NCBI GenBank assembly: GCA_964562015.1
Contig: CAZLRH010000036.1
Coordinates: 1 to 25,042, forward strand
Reading direction: 5' to 3'
DNA: 25,042 bases
Origin: CAZLRH01 sp964562015
GTDB taxonomy: Bacteria > Verrucomicrobiota > Verrucomicrobiia > Opitutales > JABDGR01
The position numbers were made by a program, and so were the translations under genes. How positions within the stretch are numbered: the first letter of the stretch is position 1; each line of letters opens with the position of its first letter. Under the pieces are notes generated by a model. The model had not been told where the DNA came from and did not search any database. It saw nothing but the letters and a program-made list of their open reading frames with translations. This document shows positions 7,975 to 14,310 of this stretch, in pieces.

Positions 7975-8369
7975 CACGGTTTGATCCCCATCGTCTCGAG
8001 CAGGCTCGCCGCTAGCCACCGTCGCGCATGCGCATCAATGACCCGGCACAACTCGTTGAACCCCTCGTCAACTTCCTGCGCATCAAGCTGACCCGTCTCT
8101 CGACAGATGACGTAAAGAGGCCCCCACGGTTTCGTCATGCGTGCCTGACGCAACTTCTGCTCGGGTTTCACACGCCCACACTTGGTCTTGTTCTCAATCT
8201 CGATGTGCAGCGGCCCGAGCCAACCCACGAGGTCAGCCCCACCCTTGCCACCGAATGGCGCGTGATACGAGTCGCCGTGGCCCGTCTTGTTGTTCTCCCA
8301 CTGGCCAAACGGGAAGTAACGCTTGTGCAGCCACAGGCGGACGTTTGCATCGAACGCGCGCTCGCTCAT
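7974..8369 (-). CDS. VRR-NUC family nuclease-like protein
   Basis: The ATG at 8369 overlaps the upstream stop by four bases; the protein is 131 residues. The core G-G-A-D-L-V-G-W-L-G (about 42-51), H-I-E-I-E-N-K-T (about 54-61) and K-P-E-Q-K-L-R-Q (about 67-74) match the VRR-NUC fold: an acidic residue after a G-x-x-D turn, an E-x-K pair and a conserved Q. VRR-NUC proteins are PD-(D/E)XK-type nucleases; phage members are thought to cut branched or structured DNA during replication. It is coupled to the methylase on one side and to a zinc-ribbon protein on the other. A C-terminal helix-rich tail follows residue 90. A restriction-like role with the methylase is conceivable, but nothing in the sequence shows it. 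Confidence 0.8.
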   Translation of the reverse strand: MSERAFDANVRLWLHKRYFPFGQWENNKTGHGDSYHAPFGGKGGADLVGWLGPLHIEIENKTKCGRVKPEQKLRQARMTKPWGPLYVICRETGQLDAQEVDEGFNELCRVIDAHARRWLAASLLETMGIKP

Positions 8370-8623
8370 GTGGTCCGCTCCACGTGGTAGCTGCAAAAAC
8401 TGGTTCCGTCTTGCTTCGCGCCCTTGAGGCCCAAAGGATACGCGCAGCTAAAACCACCTGGCTGTCCGCGATACCTGAAGGCCTTGAAGTTCACGCAGGT
8501 GATGCACAATCTTTGCGGACCATAAGCGACGTCCGTCTCACGGATAGCACTCAATGTGAAGTATGTGAGCTGCATCATCATGTCAGGTCGAACGTAGATG
8601 ACTGGTAATTGTCGCGGATTCAT
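8366..8623 (-). CDS. Small zinc-ribbon-like protein (85 aa)
   Basis: The start ATG at 8623 overlaps the upstream stop at 8620 (ATGA). The second half has C-I-T-C, a cysteine about 18 residues later (F-S-C-A-Y) and a last C-S-Y-H, a four-ligand pattern that suggests one bound zinc ion. The N-terminal part (V-I-Y-V-R-P-D-M-M-M-Q-L) has no known motif. Similar short Cys-rich proteins are common in phage replication operons, where they are usually unassigned. No transport signal or membrane segment is seen. Confidence 0.65.
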   Translation of the reverse strand: MNPRQLPVIYVRPDMMMQLTYFTLSAIRETDVAYGPQRLCITCVNFKAFRYRGQPGGFSCAYPLGLKGAKQDGTSFCSYHVERTT

Positions 8624-8802
8624 GATGGCGCTCCCTGTGCGTTCTTGCTTCCGCGCTTCTGCGATCGACGACAGCCATCGTCGAAAGGATGCGCGTCCCA
8701 AAATGGCGTTTCTTTCGCTTGCCCATAGATAGGCTCGAGTCCAAGGACGGCTCGGATTGCATCGACTAGTGCGTGGTCAGAAGCAACGTAGCGGTGTTTC
8801 AT
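8620..8802 (-). CDS. Small conserved-looking phage protein (60 aa)
   Basis: The start M-K-H-R-Y at 8802 has AGGTG five bases upstream. An alternative start at 8841 would fall in the loop of a perfect hairpin and is less likely. The segment D-A-I-R-A-V-L-G-L-E-P-I-Y recalls a short helix motif found in small proteins of Gram-negative phages. I recognise it only by resemblance and know of no function. The C-terminal third is basic (C-R-R-S-Q-K-R-G-S-K-N). It is the first gene after the 12-bp inverted repeat and couples to the zinc-ribbon gene. Confidence 0.6.
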   Translation of the reverse strand: MKHRYVASDHALVDAIRAVLGLEPIYGQAKETPFWDAHPFDDGCRRSQKRGSKNAQGAPS

Positions 8803-8822
8803 CGTCGCACCTGAGCGGTAGT

Positions 8823-8853
8823 AACCGAGGCGAGTATACATCTCGCCTCGGTT
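8823..8853 (-). repeat. 12-bp perfect inverted repeat between genes
   Basis: AACCGAGGCGAG at 8823-8834 and its exact complement at 8842-8853 enclose a 7-base loop, in the gap between the DUF2158-like gene and the 60-aa gene. There is no U-tract after it on the minus strand, so it is more likely a partial terminator, an RNA-processing or attenuating hairpin, or a protein-binding site than a classical intrinsic terminator. Confidence 0.75.
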
Positions 8854-8875
8854 GGTGACTTGACTACTTGACTTA

Positions 8876-9055
8876 CTATTCCGCAGCTTTCAGCGTTTCG
8901 TACCGGAACCAGCCCGAACAATACGCGAGCTCTTCGTTGAACCAGTTGCATTGGATTCCAAAGGTTTCGTCTCGTGAAAGCGACGAAATAATCATCTTCG
9001 GACCGCCGCATTTGAGTTGCACGATTTGTCCAACTTCGATCGTTTCTGGATACAT
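8876..9055 (-). CDS. DUF2158 / YodC-like small protein (59 aa)
   Basis: I translated this frame directly. It runs from ATG 9055 (after a GAGAG-type ribosome site) to a TAG at 8876-8878. The sequence has the DUF2158 signature: G-Q-I-V-Q-L-K-C-G-G-P-K-M at residues 9-21, then I-Q-C-N-W-F at 34-39 and G-W-F-R-Y-E-T-L near the end. This family is made of small, about 60-residue proteins of bacteria and phages whose molecular job is unknown. Length matches the family well. A longer overlapping frame on the same strand (8799-9209) has no such pattern and is taken as a shadow. It sits between the DECH helicase and small accessory genes. Confidence 0.85.
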   Translation of the reverse strand: MYPETIEVGQIVQLKCGGPKMIISSLSRDETFGIQCNWFNEELAYCSGWFRYETLKAAE

Positions 9056-9097
9056 TATGGTCTCTCTTTCTTGCGCTGTGCGCCCTGAGTTTTTGAG

Positions 9098-10480
9098 TCA
9101 TCCTCGCACCCGACCCCACGACATACCCTCGGGCATGCACCCGAAGCGCGCCTCGAATATGTGCAGCGCTTGACCGTACGATTTCGCCATACGCCGGATC
9201 GATTCCCAACTACGCGCCTTCTCTTCGTGGGTTGCATCCCGGATCACTGGATATATTCCGAAGTGCTCTTTGTAGACATCACGCAGCCATTGTAGAGACT
9301 TACCTGACGTCAACTGCACAGCACGCATGCGTGCCAAGGCCGCATCCTTTTCGTGCTGTGCAGTGTCGCGACCGTCCCATACCTCCGACATCCTGTCGTC
9401 AAAGATTTTCAAAAGCCTCACCTGTGGCGGCTGAACATAGCTACAGACGGGGCAAGTTCGGTCACGGTACAGTCTGATTTCGGTTACGCCACCGCACCTG
9501 ACGCATTGATGAAGCTTCATCACCTTTCCGCGTTGGATCGGCTTTTTCCCTCCGATCCCATAGATACGATCCTGAGTCGGGATTCCATGCTTTATATAGG
9601 CCCCCACCAAGTCGATCACTAGACAGAATTTCTTGCTCTTATGCGGTCTCAGTCCACGACCCACGCATTGCAAATAGGTCGATTGGTGCTCGAATGCGCG
9701 AGCCAACAAAACGCAGCTAACTTGTGGAACATCAACCCCTTCAGTAAGTACGAACACGTTCCACAGTACAGTGACTTCGCCGTGCGCGAACTTGGCCAGC
9801 GTTTCCCGGCGTGTGTCTTCGTCGGTTTCACCCGTGATACACTCTGCGCGAACACCCAGGGACTTCATTTGCCGGGTCCAATCTTCGGCTTCGGAAACTC
9901 CTGGAGCAAATGCAATGGTTGTCTTCGCGCGTCCCAGCTCTAGCCAGGCCTTGACAGGGTGTTTCGACAATCCAGATCCGATGTCGGATCCGGCGTGAAT
10001 TCTACATGGGCATATGTGACCTTGCGCAAGCAGCTGCGAGTACTGCGCGGCCACCACGATGCGATCGAATAGGCCATTGAGCGCCTTGCCGTCTGCTCGT
10101 GTTGGTGTCGCAGTGAGCCCGATTCGACGCTTGTGCACAATGGTCTTTTGAATATCGCTCCACTTGTCCGCGGCGTAGTGGTGGCACTCATCAATAAACA
10201 GCCAATCGCAGTCGTAGGGCTTGAGTGACTGGATAGTAGTAACGACGAGCTCCTGAAGGCCACCCCAGCCGTGCGCGTTGAAGGCACGGTCCAGGGTGGC
10301 TTTCGCTTGCGCTACCAGCTCCTCACGATGCGCGACCCAGCAGATGCGCCCGCCGAGTCTTGCGGCGAGCTCGGCGCCCATGGTGGTTTTTCCAGAGCCT
10401 GTCGGACTGACAAGGCAGACGTTTGACTCGTCGGAAAGAATGTCAGTAACGGCCGCTATCTGGTAGTCGCGGAGCTGCAT
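9098..10480 (-). CDS. DEAD/DEAH-type superfamily 2 helicase with C-terminal zinc ribbon
   Basis: The 460-residue protein has SF2 motifs in order: Q-like start L-R-D-Y-Q (3-7), Walker A P-T-G-S-G-K-T-T (26-33), DECH box I-D-E-C-H-H (96-101), motif III G-L-T-A-T-P (121-126), and the motif V/VI stretch L-T-E-G-V-D-V-P followed by Q-C-V-G-R-G-L-R-P. This is the SSL2/RecG-like family found in many phage replication modules, which translocates on or unwinds DNA. After the helicase core there are C-V-R-C-G-G and C-P-V-C pairs (about residues 330-355), a zinc ribbon, then a helical tail. AAGGAG lies six bases before the ATG. The short upstream gap (10481-10531) holds no gene. Confidence 0.92.
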   Translation of the reverse strand: MQLRDYQIAAVTDILSDESNVCLVSPTGSGKTTMGAELAARLGGRICWVAHREELVAQAKATLDRAFNAHGWGGLQELVVTTIQSLKPYDCDWLFIDECHHYAADKWSDIQKTIVHKRRIGLTATPTRADGKALNGLFDRIVVAAQYSQLLAQGHICPCRIHAGSDIGSGLSKHPVKAWLELGRAKTTIAFAPGVSEAEDWTRQMKSLGVRAECITGETDEDTRRETLAKFAHGEVTVLWNVFVLTEGVDVPQVSCVLLARAFEHQSTYLQCVGRGLRPHKSKKFCLVIDLVGAYIKHGIPTQDRIYGIGGKKPIQRGKVMKLHQCVRCGGVTEIRLYRDRTCPVCSYVQPPQVRLLKIFDDRMSEVWDGRDTAQHEKDAALARMRAVQLTSGKSLQWLRDVYKEHFGIYPVIRDATHEEKARSWESIRRMAKSYGQALHIFEARFGCMPEGMSWGRVRG

Positions 10481-10531
10481 TGGTTACTCCTTATTGTCGG
10501 CAAATAACGGAAGCAAATCGGGAAGACGGTG

Positions 10532-11239
10532 TTACTCAAAGTCTTGTGGTCGAGCGTTGAGGTCTTTATCGGAAGATCCGTAGTTGTCCTCGACAATGCC
10601 AGAGCCGTCATCGCCTGACTTTGCAGTCTCGTGCACTGGTGGCGGCTGAGTAGGCGACGGTGGCGAGGCGTAGAAGCTGTCGATCTCTCCCTGGTTCATT
10701 GCACGCGGTTGGTGAATGAGTTGCGGCGGAGACGTGTCCGTGCGGAACTCGCGTACCTCGCCAGCACCGTGGGAAATGTCTTCAACCTTCTGACACGGGG
10801 TGTCGCGGAATTCCTTCTGTTCTGCGATCTCGTCGGTCAGCTTGTTGATCTCGGTGTTGGCAAACGAGACGTTCGACTTGATAGACTTCGACCGGGCCTC
10901 GAAAGATTCTTTTTCGTTGTCGAGCGTTTCGTTCTCATGTGAGATCTGCGCGCGCAACTCTTGAATGCGACGAGCTCGGTACTGCAAGTCAGAAGATGAC
11001 AACGCGCACGGCAAGCGACGAGTGAAGTTCGTGACGCGCACCGGATTTGGTGGCGTGCCCTTCGCTTTAAGTTGCTCGCCTAGTGAGGCTTGAAGCGGGC
11101 GCGAGTCCTGGGAAGTCTCGCTCTCTGCAGTCGGTTCGTCGGCAAAGAATGTACTCGACTTCTTTTTGCTCTTGCCTGGCTTGGGCTTTTGCGTGTCGTC
11201 TTTTTTGTTGGTGGGTGTGGTGGTCTTCGTTCGTGCCAT
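10532..11239 (-). CDS. Lysine-rich, coiled-coil phage protein (235 aa)
   Basis: The N-terminal 60 residues are low-complexity, Lys/Thr/Ser-rich and probably disordered, with a basic run (K-P-G-K-S-K-K-K-S-S) that could touch nucleic acid. Residues about 85-150 form a predicted coiled coil (R-I-Q-E-L-R-A-Q-I-S-H-E-N-E and onward). A motif D-T-P-C-Q-K-V-E-D followed by F-R-T-D-T near 145-175 recalls a conserved phage protein of unknown function in which an R-T-D-T-G-E stretch closes the domain. The C-terminus is acidic and proline-rich. AAGGAG lies 11 bases before the ATG at 11239. The first 173 bases overlap the frame of the upstream gene, which is unusual here and is discussed with that gene. 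Confidence 0.7.
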   Translation of the reverse strand: MARTKTTTPTNKKDDTQKPKPGKSKKKSSTFFADEPTAESETSQDSRPLQASLGEQLKAKGTPPNPVRVTNFTRRLPCALSSSDLQYRARRIQELRAQISHENETLDNEKESFEARSKSIKSNVSFANTEINKLTDEIAEQKEFRDTPCQKVEDISHGAGEVREFRTDTSPPQLIHQPRAMNQGEIDSFYASPPSPTQPPPVHETAKSGDDGSGIVEDNYGSSDKDLNARPQDFE

Positions 11240-11489
11240 TGGTGTCAGGTCTCCTTAGCAATCCGTTTTTGCGATTCTGCTGAAGCAAGTCAGCGAAGTA
11301 AGTCTCAGTGAAAGCCACAAGCGTGCTTCCGACCGAAGTGAGTACGTCGGCAGGCATCCCGTCGATTGTGAGTGTCTCGACGAGGTTGTGACGCTTGCAC
11401 CAGTCGAGTGCGTCAGCGTCCCAAGCGGGGTCTGATTCGAGCACGGCCTCGAGGGTGCGCAGGATACGGCGGTTCGTCATGGGCTTCAC
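11067..11489 (-). CDS. Unknown phage protein, probably ending early or frameshifted
   Basis: Translation most likely starts at the GTG at 11489, which overlaps the upstream stop (GTGA), or at the ATG at 11480. Residues to about 75 look like a normal helical domain (R-R-I-L-R-T-L-E-A-V-L-E-S-D-P-A-W-D and W-C-K-R-H-N-L-V-E-T-L). After the run of five A at 11266-11270 (T on the plus strand) the frame continues 170 bases into the next gene and the residues look random. One base fewer in that run would give a TAA at 11255-11257 directly overlapping the AAGGAG of the next gene. So the true end may be near 11255, with the A run either a sequence error or a slippage site. Function is unknown. Confidence 0.55.
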   Translation of the reverse strand: MKPMTNRRILRTLEAVLESDPAWDADALDWCKRHNLVETLTIDGMPADVLTSVGSTLVAFTETYFADLLQQNRKNGLLRRPDTNGTNEDHHTHQQKRRHAKAQARQEQKEVEYILCRRTDCRERDFPGLAPASSLTRRAT

Positions 11490-11659
11490 TGCAGCACCAT
11501 CCGTGAGTTTTGCCGGCGTGTGATCCGATTGCGCACGCGCACCGGGTAGCTGTCGGTCACGTGGTAGTCGCAGCGCCACTCAAGGCGATCGTCAGCGGTC
11601 TTGACCTGAACGTATCCACGTCGATCGCACTTCGTGCATACTGGGGGGAGCTTTCTCAC
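11486..11659 (-). CDS. Small Cys-rich protein (57 aa, GTG start)
   Basis: I read this frame directly. GTG at 11657-11659 overlaps the upstream stop (GTGA) and the stop TGA at 11486-11488 overlaps the next GTG start. Residues 8-11 are C-T-K-C, followed by C-D-Y-H at about 30-33, a Cys2-Cys-His zinc pattern. The second half is very basic (R-V-R-V-R-N-R-I-T-R-R), suggesting nucleic-acid binding. It fills the 170-base space between the two neighbouring coupled genes exactly, which is the main support. Confidence 0.6.
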   Translation of the reverse strand: MRKLPPVCTKCDRRGYVQVKTADDRLEWRCDYHVTDSYPVRVRNRITRRQNSRMVLQ

Positions 11660-11922
11660 CGGAGCCCTCCACCACGAGAAACCGTGCGGGTGCTCGCGAA
11701 GTGGTCGCGAGGCAGCTTGCCGTGAGACTCGTTGTCACACTCTCGACAGTAAGAGTCAGTTGGGCTGCGCTTCGGTCGCGTACCGCAACGTGCGCACAGC
11801 TTGCCGAACCCTGGACGCTTCTCGTTGCACTCGTCGCAGTACCAAGACCAACTCGACCGTGTCGGCCTGCCGCAACCACCGCGGCATCGCCTAGGCTCCC
11901 GCGGGCCATTGCGTGAGGTCAT
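11656..11922 (-). CDS. Double zinc-ribbon-like protein (88 aa)
   Basis: Eight cysteines form two likely zinc sites: C13-x3-C17 with C29-x2-C32, and C43-x2-C46 with C59-x2-C62. The protein is short and basic (N-G-P-R-E-P-R-R and R-P-K-R-S at the loops), fitting a nucleic-acid-binding or protein-contact zinc ribbon. It is the first gene of the leftward replication operon beyond attP; its ATG at 11922 lies only 25 bases from the first integrase-arm-like repeat. Candidate roles are regulator, recombination directionality factor or replication accessory; the sequence does not choose between them. Confidence 0.68.
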   Translation of the reverse strand: MTSRNGPREPRRCRGGCGRPTRSSWSWYCDECNEKRPGFGKLCARCGTRPKRSPTDSYCRECDNESHGKLPRDHFASTRTVSRGGGLR

Positions 11923-11946
11923 TGGTCCACCCCTCCGACCAATAAA

Positions 11947-12152
11947 CTGGACCGTCCAGAATACTCAGTCCAAAGCCGTCCAATCGTGTCAGGTGCCGCT
12001 ACCTTGACTTTGCGAAAATGCCGAGTAAAAGGCCCCCTGTCGAGACTGGCACTGCTTTGAGGTGCTAGTGGGGTAACTCCCGTGGAGGTTCGATTCCTCT
12101 TCTTCGCACTAACCTGGACGGCTTGTCCAGAATACCTGTCCAGAGTACTCAG
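11947..12152. other. attP: Phage attachment site attP with arm-type repeats
   Basis: The core (12052-12108) is identical in form to the 3' half of a tRNA-Leu gene. It is flanked on both sides by repeats of GTCCAGAATACTCAG: 11954-11968, a shortened copy at 12125-12138 (GTCCAGAATACCTG), and GTCCAGAGTACTCAG at 12138-12152, which runs over the integrase stop. Further GTCCA copies lie at 11968 and 11978, and inverted TGGAC copies at 11948-11952 and 12115-12119. This is the layout of integrase arm-binding sites around a core. The integrase gene adjoins it directly. Confidence 0.8.
12052..12108 (+). other. tRNA-Leu(GAG) 3'-half, attP core
   Basis: Read 5' to 3': anticodon loop TTGAGGT (12057-12063, anticodon GAG), 3' anticodon stem GCTAG, long variable arm with TGGGGTAACTCCC, T-arm GGAGG-TTCGATT-CCTCT (12084-12100), acceptor strand TCTTCGC and discriminator A12108. 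CCA is not encoded. The 5' side of the anticodon stem (CTGCT) pairs only imperfectly with GCTAG, and no proper D-arm or 5' acceptor sits at tRNA distance, so this is not a complete tRNA gene. A GCGAAAA at 12012-12018 resembles a tRNA-Leu 5' acceptor but is too far away. The stem-loop matches a typical tyrosine-integrase crossover core. Confidence 0.8.
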
Positions 12153-13264
12153 GCGGTGCGCTTGGCTTCGGCAGCAGCCATCGCCTCGGCTCCCGCTCGA
12201 GCAGAAGTGCGCATGTAGCGAGCGGTCGTTGAGACCTGCTTGTGCCCCATGATGAACTGGACCCCGAGCAAGTTGTCGCCAGTCAACTCGAGCAGATGAG
12301 AGCCACCAGCAGAGCGCAGGTGCTGCGCGCACAACCTGTCGGCCTTGTGCTTCGGTAGTACCGTTAGAGCAGCCTTGTGAATCGACTCGCGATAGTCGTG
12401 CGCACCGAAGATTAGACCCGACGTCAGACCCAAAGACTCGAGTGCAGCCACGCACCGCGCCGGCAAGGGCAGCATTCTGGCATTGCCGATCTTGTCGTGC
12501 TCTGCAGGTATCCACCAGTCGAATCGCCCCGGTGACCAGGTGACTCCGATCTCGGCCACATTCGCCACCTCGGGCCGTAGCGCTAGATCGTAGCTCACGA
12601 GAAAGCGAGCACGAATCGGATAGCGGCTCACCCCGTCCTTGCGCGACCGCCTGGACCATTCGGGCAGGGCTACGATCAACGCCTCTATCTCGGCTGGGCT
12701 GTACTCGTCCGCAGCACACCGACGACGCGCATCGAATCGAGTACCCTTGGCTCGCTTCGGCACGCTGGGCACGGCAATCAGACGCGGCAACCAATGACGA
12801 GCGAACGCGAACTCGACCAGTGCTCGAAAGACCGCGAATTCCTTGCGGGCGGTTTGCGCCTGTACCACTGCGAGACGCGCCGATAGTAGCGCATCGAATC
12901 CGTCCTCGGACCAATCGGCAACGCTCGGCATTGCAGAGTCGAGCAAATGCAAATAGACCTCGTATGTGTTGCGAGTCTTTTCGCGCAGGCGCCCGACAGA
13001 CTGGGCTAGCCATTCTGCACCAGCCTCAAAGGTCTGGAGAGTTGCGGCTGTTGGCTGCTTGTCGGTTGCGCGCTTACGCTTGGGTTCGAGCTCTCCACGC
13101 AGGGCCGCGAGGTAGCGTTGTTGCGCCTCGACTCGAGCCGTTTCGCGATCGTGCGTGCCGAGTCCGAGATCGTAATCGGTTCCGTCGTCGAGTGTGAAGA
13201 GCACTTCGTACGGACGACCTTTGCGCTTGCGTAAGCGGAACCCTTCGCGTTTTGGACGACCCAT
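12149..13264 (-). CDS. int: Tyrosine-family site-specific integrase
   Basis: The 371-residue protein has a basic N-terminal arm-binding region (K-R-E-G-F-R-L-R-K-R-K-G-R), a SAM-like core-binding domain (about 75-165) and a catalytic domain with the expected residues: R230 in Y-D-L-A-L-R-P-E, K258 in H-D-K-I-G-N, H315-x-R317 in H-L-R-S-A-G-G, H341 in M-G-H-K-Q and nucleophile Y350 in T-A-R-Y-M-R. It should recombine attP with a host tRNA-Leu gene. GAGGAG lies eight bases before the ATG at 13264. The stop overlaps the last arm-type repeat of attP, so the gene and its site are one unit. Confidence 0.95.
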   Translation of the reverse strand: MGRPKREGFRLRKRKGRPYEVLFTLDDGTDYDLGLGTHDRETARVEAQQRYLAALRGELEPKRKRATDKQPTAATLQTFEAGAEWLAQSVGRLREKTRNTYEVYLHLLDSAMPSVADWSEDGFDALLSARLAVVQAQTARKEFAVFRALVEFAFARHWLPRLIAVPSVPKRAKGTRFDARRRCAADEYSPAEIEALIVALPEWSRRSRKDGVSRYPIRARFLVSYDLALRPEVANVAEIGVTWSPGRFDWWIPAEHDKIGNARMLPLPARCVAALESLGLTSGLIFGAHDYRESIHKAALTVLPKHKADRLCAQHLRSAGGSHLLELTGDNLLGVQFIMGHKQVSTTARYMRTSARAGAEAMAAAEAKRTA

Positions 13265-13398
13265 TCGACGATCTCCTCAGTCGCGAAAAGTAAGCGACCG
13301 ATTCGATACTCGGTCAAGTGAGGCCGCACCCGACGCTTAAAGGTGCGCACGCTCACCCCGCACATACGAGCCGCATCGGGCTGGTTAACCAGGGTCAT
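13006..13398 (-). CDS. Excisionase-like MerR/HTH_17-type DNA-binding protein
   Basis: Residues 1-50 form a compact winged helix: Q-P-D-A-A-R-M-C-G-V-S-V-R-T-F-K-R-R, then Y-R-I-G-R-L-L-F-A-T-E-E-I-V-E-W, a pattern typical of excisionases and phage AlpA-like regulators. The ATG at 13398 overlaps the upstream stop (ATGA). The reading frame continues 258 bases into the integrase gene. The residues beyond about 55 look unstructured and are probably a by-product of the overlap, so the working protein may need only the first part. It would favour excision or regulate int. Confidence 0.7.
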   Translation of the reverse strand: MTLVNQPDAARMCGVSVRTFKRRVRPHLTEYRIGRLLFATEEIVEWVVQNAKGSAYASAKVVRTKCSSHSTTEPITISDSARTIAKRLESRRNNATSRPCVESSNPSVSAQPTSSQQPQLSRPLRLVQNG

Positions 13399-13646
13399 AG
13401 CTTGGCAACCCTGCGCAGCTGAGCAGCAGTTGCGGGTTGCTCGAACCAGTCCGGATCGATCTGGAGGCGCTCTGCGTAAATCTTGCGCCACTGATACACC
13501 GGGCGTCGGTTGCCACCGATATGCCGAGTAATTGTGCCCTGTTGCGATTGCTTGGCGATTCTACGGGCCAGCGCGCGGATGCCTCCGTAACGCGACGCAA
13601 TCAGCAGCAGCTCGGTCGCGCCTCTGCTGGGGGTTGGTGTCGTCAT
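13395..13646 (-). CDS. Small HTH protein, Cro-like or early regulator (83 aa)
   Basis: The ATG at 13646 is preferred to an upstream TTG at 13667, which lies within the operator palindrome. The stop overlaps the excisionase-like start (ATGA). Residues 22-65 (G-G-I-R-A-L-A-R-R-I-A-K-Q-S-Q-Q-G-T-I and onward to V-Y-Q-W-R-K-I-Y-A-E-R-L) read as a helix-turn-helix followed by a helix. It is the first gene of the leftward int operon, only about 12 bases from the end of the PL module, so its mRNA leader is very short. It could be a Cro analogue or a CII-like activator. Confidence 0.62.
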   Translation of the reverse strand: MTTPTPSRGATELLLIASRYGGIRALARRIAKQSQQGTITRHIGGNRRPVYQWRKIYAERLQIDPDWFEQPATAAQLRRVAKL

Positions 13647-13656
13647 GGGTACCGAC

Positions 13657-13738
13657 GGTGATACCAATTGGTAGCGATGTCAATTGGTAATTCACCCATG
13701 AGCTTTCCAACGGTTGACACTGATACCAGGTGTCATCA
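13657..13738. promoter_or_regulatory. Divergent PL / repressor promoters with shared operators
   Basis: On the minus strand TTGACA (13683-13678) is followed by four bases and the perfect palindrome TACCAATTGGTA (13662-13673), then TCAC. On the plus strand TTGACA (13714-13719) is followed by four bases and an imperfect palindrome, TGATACCAGGTGTCATCA (13721-13738), beginning with the same TACC. The -10 elements are not clear at standard spacing. The operator lies where a repressor would block polymerase. Confidence 0.75.
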
Positions 13739-13749
13739 ATGATGAGGGC

Positions 13750-14109
13750 ATGCAGAGGGAAAAAACAGAGGGGCTGGATTGCTCATCCGTATTTGGGAGC
13801 AATCTTGCAGCGGCGCGAACCGCGCGAGGCATTAGCCAGCGCGAATTGGCCGAGCTGTCCGGTATCAGCTCGGCGGCGATATCGCGATACGAAAGCCACG
13901 ACCGAAAGTCGGCCAGCTCATTACCTACAGTGCTCCGGTTGGCGCGCGCATTACGCGTGCATATAGCTTGGCTGCTGCTCAACGAGGGTCCGCGCGATCT
14001 AGACGCACCCGTGATCGCGATTCAGATCGACGCCACCACGCCCAATCGATTGCGTGAGCTTGCCGATCAGCTCGAGTCCGGTTTCGTCACCCCGAAGAGT
14101 GACGACTGA
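13750..14109 (+). CDS. XRE-family phage repressor (119 aa)
   Basis: The ATG at 13750 has a GAGG just upstream; the longer frame starts with a TTG inside the promoter and is rejected. Residues about 14-75 are a classical lambda-repressor-like HTH: F-G-S-N-L-A-A-A-R, R-G-I-S-Q-R-E-L-A-E-L-S-G-I-S-S-A-A-I-S-R-Y-E-S, then A-L-R-V-H-I-A-W-L-L. There is no LexA-like peptidase domain, so the protein is a short repressor whose release would not depend on self-cleavage. The gene lies between operator sets at 13660-13738 and 14307-14340, the usual place for a lysogeny repressor, and would repress both PL and PR. Confidence 0.85.
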   Translation: MQREKTEGLDCSSVFGSNLAAARTARGISQRELAELSGISSAAISRYESHDRKSASSLPTVLRLARALRVHIAWLLLNEGPRDLDAPVIAIQIDATTPNRLRELADQLESGFVTPKSDD

Positions 14110-14290
14110 GAGCTCGACAGCGGCCGCCGCGCAATACTCGGGGGTACCGAGCACATAAAGAACGGCCCGTTGCCGAACGGTAGCGCACAGCAGGCTACCA
14201 GTCTGCAATTGTACAGTGGTTAGGGACAAGTGGGAGGAGTGATCCATAGTGGGACACCGGACGGCGTAAGTGCATGATTCGATAAGAGCT

Positions 14291-14310
14291 GATCGATCGA
14301 TCGATCGATA
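14291..14310. repeat. Four consecutive GATC sites beside PR
   Basis: GATC is repeated four times with no gap (14291-14306) and ends in GATA four bases before the PR -35 hexamer. It can act as a Dam target array or be a simple-sequence slip. Confidence 0.85.

Noticed and set aside
8799..9209. Minus-strand frame (136 aa) across the DUF2158-like gene
   Set aside because: The 59-aa frame inside it has a clear DUF2158 signature. The longer frame has none and overlaps the helicase end.
12012..12108. A complete tRNA gene on the plus strand
   Set aside because: The acceptor-like GCGAAAA is 97 bases from the end. No D-arm or proper 5' anticodon stem fits, so only the 3' half is tRNA-like.
11919..13013. 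Long minus-strand frame (364 aa) through the integrase
   Set aside because: Out-of-frame shadow of the integrase, Arg/Ser-rich with no domain pattern, and it crosses attP.
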